Origin: Branchinecta lynchi
Lineage: Eukaryota > Arthropoda > Branchiopoda > Anostraca > Branchinectidae
NCBI GenBank assembly: GCA_023053575.1
Contig: JAKZAP010000021.1
Location: forward strand, 9,734,212 to 9,798,211
Direction of reading: 5' to 3'
Length of the DNA: 64,000 nt
The notes beneath the pieces were generated by a model. It was not told the origin of the DNA, did not search any database, and saw only the letters and a list, made by a program, of their open reading frames with translations. Of this stretch, positions 24,801 through 36,800 are shown piece by piece. Position numbers and translations under genes: made by a program. Within the stretch, counting starts at the first letter, position 1, and each line of letters begins with the position of its first letter.

Positions 24801-27800
24801 ATAAATCGTTTACACATTTGGACTGGATCCGGACACTTTGGGGGAGGGTGTTTCCCGGAATTCCGGTGATGGTGGTTCTGGGGATTTTCACGACGAAACT
24901 TGGGAGGCGTATCAGGGACCCTATCAGACTGACTTGTAAATACAAATTTACTCGATCTGATAGTCGTGGGGGAGTAGAGGAAGGGGGAATCCGGAATATT
25001 GAGTCGTGCGTAGCTTTGGAACGGGTGATCATATTTGAGTGAAATTGTGTAATTGAACAGAGGACATGTCTCTGGTGATCTTTTTCATGTCCGGACCGGA
25101 TCCGACAACAACTGGAGGGGGGGGGGGGGGTACGTGATCGGCTTCGACTGGAGAGATAGGGATGGAACTTTGTGGGAATAACTAACAGATGCTCCGGATA
25201 AATCATTTACAGAAAGGGATTGGCTCAGGCGACTGTGGGGGGAGTTTAAGGGGGAGTCCGGAATTCAGGTGATCGCGAGTAAAGGTACTTCCAGGTGTGC
25301 TAGGACGATGAAACTTGGCTGGAATATTAGAAATTCCAAAAGATTGGCTTAGAAATCGCCAATTTCCAAATTCGACCATTCCTTAAAGTACCAATCATGA
25401 TCGCAAATTAAGAAAAATACTTTTATGCATTTATGCATTTTCATGATCCCCATGAGCCCATTACTATTTTTGCCTCAAGGGTTTTGCTTACAAATGAGGT
25501 TCTAGCTCCCTTAAAGTGCGCATCTTCACCGCAAGGTCGAACAGTACTTTTTATCAAACGATACCTTCCAGCTACTAGCTGGCGAAACCCTAGACAAAGC
25601 AGAGGTCCGTCTCCTCGAAACGGGAAATTACGCAGCAACAATTCAAAGAAGAAACGTACTTGATATGAATGTCGAAACCATATTGAAGACCATTGAAACG
25701 CCCAACGTAGAAGAGGAGTTCTAGAAATGTCTTTTACAGTACTATTTACTTACTAGTGTATAATAAAACAGTATTCGACTGTGTCCAAATTCCCAAACAA
25801 AAAACTCCCGCCAACATTTTGCCTATTATTGCAAGTGCCATTTGAGCTTTCAGCTCTTGTTTTTGTAAACCTGTCCTACAAACCTCATACCTTCACAACA
25901 ATACATTAAAATTCTACTCCCAACCAAACTACTGTAATTTACGAAAAAAACAGAAAGATTTTACCATACCATATTTTTGAGGAAAAGTGGTCATTGAGGC
26001 TGATACGGCGTCGTATCAGCCTCTCTGGAGTATGGTACGAGTTCGCAACAACGTCCGCAAAATTAATTGCATAACATAACGTCCCGTGAGACATGGGAAG
26101 AATACATTGCATGCTTGTTCGAGAAAAGTTATCTGGGAATACCTACAAACTGATTCGCGTTGCGTATGACCGTCTTTGTCCAGACCGAGGTCGCTACAAC
26201 CGGAAGGCGCTTGGGCGAATTTAGAAACGTATTTTGCGCTTCCCTCTCCTGTGTTGTCCCGGTATGTACCACATATTGGGAGGCGTCTTGAGAGGACGTC
26301 GGCGTCTCTACAACACATCACGTCATCCAGTCTATCGCCTACATGATTTTTTTAATGAAATTTTAGGTCCAATTAGAAATTCAGTCTAGACCGTCTGTGG
26401 GAATACTGATTTTCTTTGTGTTTTTGAGATCCCAAAACGTAAGTTGAGGGATACCTCTGACTATGTAAAAGTTGTCCGTCTGCAAGCACGATAACTCTCG
26501 AAGGGAATGAGATATTCTTTGGGTCAAGAGGAAGGTCGATTTCAGGGCTTCATAGCTATATATATGGGTTTCAAATTAAGGGGCGACATAAAAGATTTTT
26601 TAAAAGATTGTAAGATAGTCTATTTAGGAGTAAGGAGACATGCTGAATCCGAATAGGAAATTTATTTTCTCGCCAGTCAAGTAGTTCGACCGGAATCTGG
26701 CAAAGCCCAGAAAATTTGTAAAAAGTATACGGCAGGTTGAGTCTGAAGTTGATTAGATGTTTGACTCTAGGGTAAGGGGACATGCTGAATCCGAATATGA
26801 AAATTATGTTTTAGCTGGACAAGTAGTTCGCCCGGAATCCCGAAGTTTAGCGTTAAGTCCCAACCGGTATTTACTGGGTCAAAAAGGCAGAATACATCCC
26901 GACAACTGTCTGGTGAACAATTTAATAAAAATCTTTGACTAATTTTCGAAAAAACGGATGGCTAAACCAGTCCTTAGCCTACCCCTTTATCCATACAGGT
27001 GAAAGATCTGCGCGTCGCAAGATACATTTTGTTTATCTTGACGCTAGCCATACTTTGTATAGGGCTATGTTACCCCATGTGTAAATAGGAGTATCAAAAT
27101 CTGTGCCAAAACAACATGTTTTACATGTGTTACATGTTGTTTGTTCTTGTCTTTTTTTCTTCTTTTTTTTCATACTCCGTTTGTGACTTTTGTCTAAATA
27201 ATGGGAAATAAATTTCATTCATTCATTCAAAGCTCGCAAGCATTCGAACGATGAATTTTCTGGCGCCCATTGTGGTTGCTTCACTGATGACGATTTGGTG
27301 GTCAAGATAGTCGAATGCCCTTATTAGATCAGCGATTAGTACGTCTACCAAGTGGCCCGGTTCTTCGAGATGTAGAAGTATTTCATCCAACAAATGGACC
27401 ATGTGCTGAATTGAATTTTGAACTTTATTTCCATGACAGATAAGCTGTTCAAATTTGCTAAAAAGCTGAAATTTGGATTGAAAGGTTTTCCTCTCACTGT
27501 CACTAGCTCTTTTGCTCTGCATGCAGTTCGCCTGGAATGCCGCTAAAATTGGAAGAATTTTGTCAAAGAGTTGATTAGGATGAGTTGATTAGGATGAGAT
27601 ATTGGAGTAAACAACCTTGCTGAATCTATACTTGGTTTTCTCATCTGATTATTTGTTTGACCTTTAGTTGCCAAAACATTTATTTTTTTACATATTCAAG
27701 CGGTGGTTTCTGGATAAACGAGCAAAATGTTAAAGGGGTCTGACGAAGACTCAGAAATCTGCAAAATCCGATTGTCTGGATCCAAAAGTCCAATAAATAT

Positions 27801-30800
27801 TAAACTTTTGTTTTTTTGTTTTTTTTACGCAGCTGTCGTCATAGACAGTTTGTGTGTCTGAAATGAAAGTTATACATATTAATGATTTCAGACTTCTCCG
27901 TTCCCGAAGACGACCGGTTTGACAGCAGTGATGACGAGAACAGCTCGGGACTGAGTGACTACGGGTCGGAACCAGAGATGGACTTCAAACTTCCTACAGG
28001 TAAGATTTTGCTTACTCTTTTTGCATCGAGATGATTGGGTCTGCCTTAAACCCCTCTTGCTTGTTCTATCTTTTCTATTCCCCTATGAAATTACCATCTC
28101 ATCATGAAGAACATTCCTATAACCAAGAACAAATTATCTGATGGAACTTCTGTCCTTAGTCCCATGCAGCGACTATGAATACACTGACAAAACTGAGTGG
28201 ACCTAGAGGTATTTACTCTGTCTTTGAGCTCATGTTGAGTTTACTCATCTTCCGTCTTCGCCGTTGCTTATCGCAGAAAGAATGGTGCAAGAGGCTGGCA
28301 AGTGGCGCACTCCCGCGCTGACCCGCTCTGAAGTGCCTCCATAGAACAAATCTGCTTTGATTTCTACTTTTCTTCACCGGCGGTTCACAGCGTTTTAGCT
28401 ATTTGTAGAGGTAAAGAAACGCGATGTGGCGCGAAGCCACAACGAGGTATGGGGGAATATTCGACTCCGCAATGTCATATTACAGAGATAGGGAAACGGA
28501 GGTTGTGTCAGATTATTTGTTCCTGATTTTACAAAAAAAAAAAACTCGTACATCGAACATTGCTTCTCCAGAAGCTACACTGTAAAAAAAAAATCTTGCA
28601 GTATTTGCTACCGGGATTAATCTTGTCATTATTGAGATAACATTATCCCGATTAACTGTATCCCAATAGAGATAAGGTTAATCCCAGTAGCGAATACTGC
28701 ATCCTTATTCGGAGAGACTTTTTACAGTCTAGATGACTTTGTACAGTGTGACATGGAACATTTGAAACGATAGTTATTTCCACTTGCCAAGTTTCATTCA
28801 ATTCCGATCACCCGTTCAAAAGTTATGCATGCCACCAGATTCCGGGCTCCCCATCCCTCCACTCCCCCCACGGTGGTTGGATCCAGGAAACGACTATTAT
28901 CAAGTCAATCTGTTCGGGTCCCCGACATGTCTTCCAAGTTCCATTGTCCTAGCACCCCCGAAAGTACCGAACTAGCAGGATCGCCGAAATTCCGGTGAGG
29001 GGGCTTGCAATGCAGATTTGGTCTGACTGAACTCTTGGGTTTTTGTGAGGAACTGATCAGTCTAGTACACACCACAAAGATCCTTTTTGATACCCATGCA
29101 TAAACGCTGGGCCATGCTCGCAGAGATGAGCAAAGTGTTCATACTTCTCTGTAGCCCTTGGGACTAGTATACAACAGTTTCAGAGTCAAAGTAAAACCCT
29201 GGTTTGTTTAGTTGCGAAAGTACTGTAAATTGATACCCTTCTGGTGAATAAAGGGTAGGCTACACATATGAGTGTACTCATGAAAAAAGGCATAATGTAC
29301 TAAACTGGAGCTTGACTTGTGAGGACGGATGCTAGTACACTAAGCCTTTTTTGAAACACAGGCAGGGGTAAGCATTATATTGTGCTCATACTCCGTGGGT
29401 ACCAGTGTAGTTGTTATTTTAGTGTGATTCGTTTTTCCTTTTTTTTTTTCCTTTTTTTCTTCCCTTATTATACTCCATTTGACACATTTTGTGTTTGGAA
29501 TGGGCTAATAAAATCATTAATTCATTCATACAACAATTTCAAGTCAAAGTCCTGGTTTGTAAAAACTCGTAAGTGCTGTAGAAAGGTACCCTTCTGGGGA
29601 ATAAGGGGTAGCCAATACAGCCTATACATTTTCTTGATCCAAACATTCTGAGCTTTCCTAGCATGAAGTGCATGAGAGTATCCGTCGTTTGTCTAGTGCT
29701 GTCCAACAAAATATAAAGGAAGAACTAATCAGTTTGTTGCGAAAATGTAATTGTCCAGTTCGCCATTCCGTGTTTACCATTGCTAGAATGGCGAACCAGG
29801 GCTGTTTTTTGCTCGCAAACCTGGGCTTTTCCCTCTTTTGAGAAAAAACGGTCCTGCTCAGTTATTCCCGATAAAAAATGTGTAGCCTGTGTAGTTGTAT
29901 GAAAAAGTTGCATGTAATATTAAAGAAAGTATGTAATAGTAAAGCATGTAATAGTAAAGACTAATATCATTTAATGTGCCTCAGACTAGGCCAATCTTAA
30001 GCAACAATATCCAGTAGCATCCTGTCTTGCTATATAGTAGCATCCAGTCTTGCTAATAGTAGAATGCAGTAACACGGTGGCCTTGGCATAGAAGCATGTA
30101 GTAGCATCAGATAATACTGCATCCTACTTTTTCGAACAACTTCATACTACTATTTTGAGATAAACTTTTCATCGGGTTATTTGGGATAAATATGCATCCC
30201 ATCATGTTTGCTAAGTTGCAGACAACCACATCGAGATAAAGGGTGCTCTTTGATCTTTAAGTTAAAGGACACCTGAATGAAGACTACCAAGTATCATCCC
30301 TATCTGTATGACTTCGGTTAACATTGCCTGCAGAAAACCCAATCCAAATACGAAATAGTGTTTCCAAGCTATGATTTTTGCTCCATTTTGCATCTGTCCT
30401 TATTTCAGTACCGAACAATTTTAGAAATGAACACATGTCTCCAATCGACCCTTCTTTTGGAATATTTTTTAACCAGTTAAGCCCAAACGTATATCTAGAA
30501 GAAATTCCAACACGATCCGGCCAGGGCGGCCAGCGCTGTGCAAGATATGAATGAATTGCGCTTTTTGTCTTGGAGTCTGCATGTGCAAACCTCCAGAAAA
30601 GAACATCCTTATTTTGAAAACGTCACGCTCAGGAGAAGAATGCTCTCCGTGGCCATGTCTGTAAATGTATTCTCCATGGTGTATTCAATTATGGTTTCAT
30701 TGTTCAGGTGTCCTTTAAGCACTGACTTTTGCCGTTTTCCTTTGCGACAAGATAAAAAGCAGTACCGTAAAGCGCCAAAAAACAATACCCTATAAAATCT

Positions 30801-33800
30801 ACAAAACTTATTCTAACATTTTTTTGAACCTATTTAAGCTTTCTCTACTAGATGCCAACTCAAAGGCTAAATTATGGGATTTTTTAAAAGGGTGGGCTGT
30901 TAGAAAAAGGCAAATGTCGAACCTGGGCTATGGCGAAGGTGAGCCGGTCTCCCCTATCCATCGTATGAGTATACGTATGAAACAAAGACCTAAGGTTTCG
31001 ATGGACCCAAAAAACTAATACTTGATAAAGACAATTGGGTCTTGTCTTCGCCAGATCCAGTCTTCACCACGCTAATCATCTGAGAAAACCAAGTTCAGGT
31101 ATAGGCTACCTCTATAGGCCATATCTATTTTATCGTGACCGAGACTTCCTACTTTACTTCTGCCAAATTTCCGGTTTCGTCCGAATTCCGAGCCAACTAC
31201 TTGTCCAGCAAAAAAAGAACAATTCAGAAATTAATTCAGAGTATCTCCTTAATCTAATAACTTCAAATAAAACTTATAAAATTTAGACGAATTAGATGTA
31301 CGGGTAAGAGATGATTGTCATATACAGACTAGACTCAGCGTTTTCTTAGCCCTAAATCTGTCATCTAATCTACCTCAAATAAATGAAACGTTCGCTTTTA
31401 ACAAATTTTCCGGTTTGGCCGGATTCCGGGCGAACTAGTTGTCCGACGAGAAAATGATTTTCATCATCGTGTTCAGCATGTCTTCTTACCCAATAATTGA
31501 ACATCTAATCAACTTCAATAAAACTTTTAATTCTAACCAACTTTCCGGGTTTTGCCGGATTCCAGACGAACTACTTGTCCGGCAAGAAAATGGTTTTCAT
31601 CATCGTGTTCAGCATGTCTTCTTACCCTATAATGTTTGTCTATAATGTCTATATGTTTGCCCCTTAATTTGAACCCCACCCCTAAATGTAGGACTACAGA
31701 GCCCATCTACGAACTTGACCTTACCCTTGACTAAAAAAAATCCTAACATCAAGTTTCATCAAAATACGTCATTCCCTTCGAGAGTTATCGTGCTGACAAA
31801 CGGACGGACGGACAGACGGACAACTATTGCGATGTCATAGGTATCGGTCCACTTACGTTTTGGGATCCCAAAAAGGCAAAGAGCGTGTTCCACGCTACTT
31901 GCTGCAGTACTACGCATGACGTCAATAACTAATAATGTACTCGACTGGAGCGGATTGGGTCTGCCCTTAAGCTCATGCGAATTCTGGTCGGCGAGATGAA
32001 GGGCCTTTAGATGCCTAAACTGAATATGTTTTTCGATTCATTTTAAAGGACACCTGAATGAAGAGTACCAAGTATCATCCTATCTGTATGACTTCCGTTA
32101 ACATGGCCTGCAGAAAATCCAATCCAAATGCGAAACAGTGTTTCCAAGCTATGATTTTTGCTCCATTTTGCATCTGTCATTATTTCAGTACCGAACAATT
32201 TTAGTAATAAACCAATGTCTCCAATCAACCCTTCTTCAGGAATACTTTTGAACCAGTTAAGCCCAAAAGTATATCTAGAAGAACTTTCCAATACGATCCG
32301 GCCAGCGCTGTACAAGATTTGAATGAATTGCGCTTTTTGTCTTGGAGTCTGCATGTGCAAACCTCCAGAACCGAACATCCCTATTTTGAAAACCTCACGC
32401 TCAGGAAAAGAATGTTCTCCGTGGCCATGTCTGTAAATGCATTCCCCATGCTGTGTTCAAGTATGGTTTCATTATTCAGGTGTCCTTTAAAGGTTAACTG
32501 AAGAGCTGAATATTCGGTTTCCCGCCAGGGACATGCAATTGCTGCATTCGAATTCAAATTCGTCAGAAGTAGACCGATCAAAATGATAATTTGCGAAAAG
32601 ACTCTCCATGAACTACATTAATATAATGCAGTAGCCTATAATACTACTGCATTAGTTATAATGCAGTAGGAGAGAAAGAAAGTATAAAGACAAGTTGTGA
32701 AAAAGCAATAAAAAGAAGACAAAGTAAAGATAAAGATAGAATGCCTTGCCAACGTATAATGTGAAGAAAACAAGTAAAATATAAAGGTATAATGCAGTGT
32801 GGAGAAGAGGATGTAAAGAAAGAGAGATATTGGGATAGACGACATTGAATGTGCAATCACTCGATCAATCTGTTTCTGCACTTGGCTAGAATGTGCAAAT
32901 ATCTGTGAAAAAACTCGATTTTGACACATATGTAGTTTTCCCGTAGTGACGTGAATCTCGTGAACTTTTAGCGCAACTGTTTACCAATGTGATTTAGCAT
33001 CTTCTACAAGTGAAAGGTACGAAGTTGTTTTACCAATAAACGATTTGGTTTAATTTGAATCTATAAAGTAAATAGGAATTCCGCCTCCACAGTGGCAATT
33101 TTAGTGAAAAATTTAGATAACGGGAGAAAATTGATCCGGTTTGTTAGTTCCGAACCGGGTAAGCATTTCCTAAATGCACTTTGCATACGCGTAATAACTA
33201 TAATGACAAAGATGTTGTATCGTAGCTGCAATGAGGCTATTAAGAGCACACAGTTAGTGATAACCCGCCATTTGCTTTCAGGTGCAGAACTGCCCTCCGT
33301 CAAAGATTTAATTTACGAGATGGAGCGAGAACTCGTTGAATCGGGAGTCATGCAAGGAAGACAGGAGGTCATTACTCAGTTACACGAGAAGGTAACGTTT
33401 CATCTGTTTGTCTGCGAACGCAGTACCTGGTAGCCGCAGGAGCTCATTACGTACAACAAAGGCCTTCGCTTCTGGGTGATCTTCTAAACACACACACACA
33501 TTTTGCTACTTTTTTCTATATTGCTCACTTGTGGTGCTCTTTCGTGAGTGGCGAAAAATTGTAACCTTTTTGGGGGACTCCGAACTTCTCATTAGCTCGA
33601 TTTTTCGGCGATCTTACCTCCCCCCCTCACTCCCAATAAGTTTCCGCTAGCTGACATGCAAATGCAACCAGAGTAAATCTTGTAGGCAATATTCCCCTTT
33701 TATTAACACGCTATAGCCTTAGCAAAACTTTGGGGGGCTCCGAACTTCTCATTAGCTCGATTTTTCGGCGATCTTACCCCCCCCCCCTCACTCCCAATAA

Positions 33801-36800
33801 GTTTCCGCTAGCAGACGTGCAAATGCAACCATAGTAAATCTTGTAGGCAATATTCCCCTTTTACTAACACGCTATAGCCTTAGCAAAACTGTCTTGAGGT
33901 TCAGGTTCGGGTTCATTTATTCTTTTCACTAATTGTACCCACATACATTATCAAATTCCCGGCAGAGGGCAAGCTCGAGTGGCACGGGAGTGATAAACTA
34001 AAAACAATTACCTTCTTCAAAATACAAGAAAAACAGTAGTACTCACCTGTTCAGACTCACTATAAACAATGAAAATCAGATATTCCCTCATTTGCAGGAT
34101 GAACGGCTGATTCATTCAGCCACCACTCCTCTAGTCTTGGCGGTTCCTGTACTGCTTGTACAGGAATAGAACGTAGCACAATCCCATTGGCAGTACTGCA
34201 GTACTGTTGCCTTGATCCGTAGAATTCACGCAGGCTCCAGCCAACTGCTTATTATTATTCTGTAACCGATGGTTGACAGCCAATGGGATCATTCCTGTTT
34301 CATAACCGGCGGTTGACAGCCAGTAGGATCTTTGCTGTTTTAAAACCGGTGGTTGACAGCCAATTGGACCATTCCTGTTTGATAACCAGCAATTGACAGC
34401 TAACGGGATCATTCTTCTTATAACCGGAGGTTGACAGCCAATGGGATCATTCCCTTTCATAACCGGCAGTTGGCGGCCAATGAGACCGTTCCTGTTTCGC
34501 AACGGGCAGTTGAAAGCCAATAGTTATGTTTTTGCTGATACCATGGTATCTGTTACCACGGTAACCGGAACTGCAATTAGTCGTTTTTGCAGTTATCGTA
34601 GTATCTGATACACGGTGCTCTGCAAAAACGACTATTGCCGAAATTGCACTTTTTGAAGTCATCCCAAAAGAAAAACAGATATCCAGTTATATCACTAAGT
34701 GCTAAACTTCTTTCTCACCAATCTGACAAAATTTAATGAAAGTGAGATGACTTTTCAGATACCACGACCAGTTACCATGGTCGGACCGTAGTATCTGAAT
34801 ATCTGATACCACGATAGCCAGATACTACGATAACTGCAAAAACGCCTTTTGACCGTGGTATCAGATACCACGATAACTGCAAAAACGACTTTAGACCGTG
34901 GTAACAGATACCATGGTATCAGCGAAAATGCAACTAATGTGATCATTCCTGTTTCGTATCCAGCGTTTGACTGGCCTGTTTCATAAGTGGCAGAGCAAAA
35001 TAACACTTGAGAGTAGCGCCAAGACCTATACTGTCCATGCATTGGACACGGGCCTTACTTGTTAGCGTTGCTCACTAAACTCGAGACATTTAAGCGAGTC
35101 AAACTTGCGGGTTTTGAAAACTTCGGGTACAGCTAAGATGTGATCTGCTCGCAGGGAGGAAACAGGGGAGGCTGTATTTTTGTTTGCTCTGTTCAGAATA
35201 ATAATCTGTATTTAAAGCCAGAGGCCATATACATGAACAGGTTATACACTAATTAACCAACTAAATTAAACAAAATAAAACAAAAATTCAACTTCTATTC
35301 TCTCGAAATTTCACTCCTTCATCGATAAATCTACACACTTTACATATTATCTGCGCCGATGTACACTCCAAGATGTCTGGAAGCCGCAAATTCCCCCCAA
35401 GCAGAGACACCCTTAAATCAGAAAGCTCATGACACTTCAGCAAAAAGTGCTCCAAATCGTCATTCCCTTCATTACATATAGGGCAGGGTGTCGCCATATG
35501 GCGTTATCGGAGCCAGCACAGGTGCGCGACCGATTGAGTCTCAGTAAGGGGGCGTGGTCTGTCATTTTTTTCAAGTACCAGCACTACTCCCTAGAATTGT
35601 TTGCTCTGGTTAACTTGACAGCCAACGGGTCATTCAGTTTCATTACCGGCAGTTTGGTGTTCTATGTTTCGTGTTTAGAACAAGCTATAGCCTCTGCTAT
35701 GTATTAGTTAATGGCAGTTCTACCACCTAATATCACTTTAAAGGACGATAAAGGGCTGTCGAACTACCCTTAAAGTTTAACTGAAAAGCCAACTTATGTG
35801 TGTATTATTTTACTTATTACACTGCATTGTTTGGGTGTGTTAAGGCATTTTTTAGTTATTTGTGTTCACTATTTGCTCTAGTATGACGTTCAGAATATGT
35901 ATGGCCGTCCTCACAACGCAAAGTTCTACTATGACGCGGAAAATCTAAATCTCAATACGAACATGGTTTTTCAGTGCACTGCGTGAACACTTATTTTTCG
36001 TATATCGTTTTCATTGAGCATACAACACAGGTACACGTGCATAGTGGTATCACAAATCCGAAAGGGAAATTCCACTATATGAAATCGATCATTTGTGAAT
36101 AGAGGAGCGACGAAGTAACGCATTTTCATCAAGTCTCCAAGCCTGTTTAAGTGAATACTAACCTATCTCACTAACTATACTGTCCTATCTCAGCCCTTTT
36201 CGGTTAACTTTTAATTTATGACATTCTTGGTATCTGGCAACTTTTACTACGCTGTTAAGTATTGTAGCGTGTTCGAATAAAGAACAAATAATCAGATAGA
36301 ACCTCTGTCTTTGGTATCATGCAACGACTAAGAATACCACGACAAAACTGAGCGGACCTAGAGGTATGTACTGTAGCTTTTTACCCGTCCACTCTACTTC
36401 CGTCTTCGCCGTTGCACTTGGTTTGTTCTTGTAGTGAGTTGGGGGATCTGAGGAGAGAAGTTTTTGGTAAGGAGGTTGTTCAAGAGAGGTCTTTGAAAGA
36501 TTTGATGGGTAGTAAAGTTTTCCAAGAGTTGCGTCGGTTGGGTAGATTCCTGAAGGTTGCCATGGAGCACCGTGAACGTTTTATTGTAGGTTGATGTTGT
36601 GGTAGGTTGATGTTGTGGTAGGATAGGTGTTAGTTTGTTTAATAGTTATTTAGGAATTAGAAGAATGAGTTGAGTGTTGAATATTTGGATGGGTACATTG
36701 CAGTTGGAGTGCTTGTTTATTTTTATATTTTGTCCCACCATGGCCCATGGGGCTTTTTTTGGGGGGGGGGGGAATACATTCATTCATTCATCGCAGAGAA

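Larger units (their letters stand above)
19240..25880. repeat. Duplicated segment, copy 2 (matches 1-6612)
   Basis: This copy fits the ECD gene: its exon is in the right order and frame, and its homopolymer runs are generally longer. It continues past the breakpoint of copy 1 into unique sequence after 25880. It is the copy to keep in a gene model. Confidence 0.93.

Noticed and set aside
25996..26023. Perfect 12-bp hairpin considered as a terminator or histone-type stem-loop
   Set aside because: No histone gene or downstream element nearby; intronic, and stem sequence does not match the histone consensus.
32043..32378. 111-codon minus-strand open frame in the TTAA MITE as a possible miniature transposase
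   Set aside because: The equivalent region is interrupted in the other two copies and no DDE/D motif is visible.
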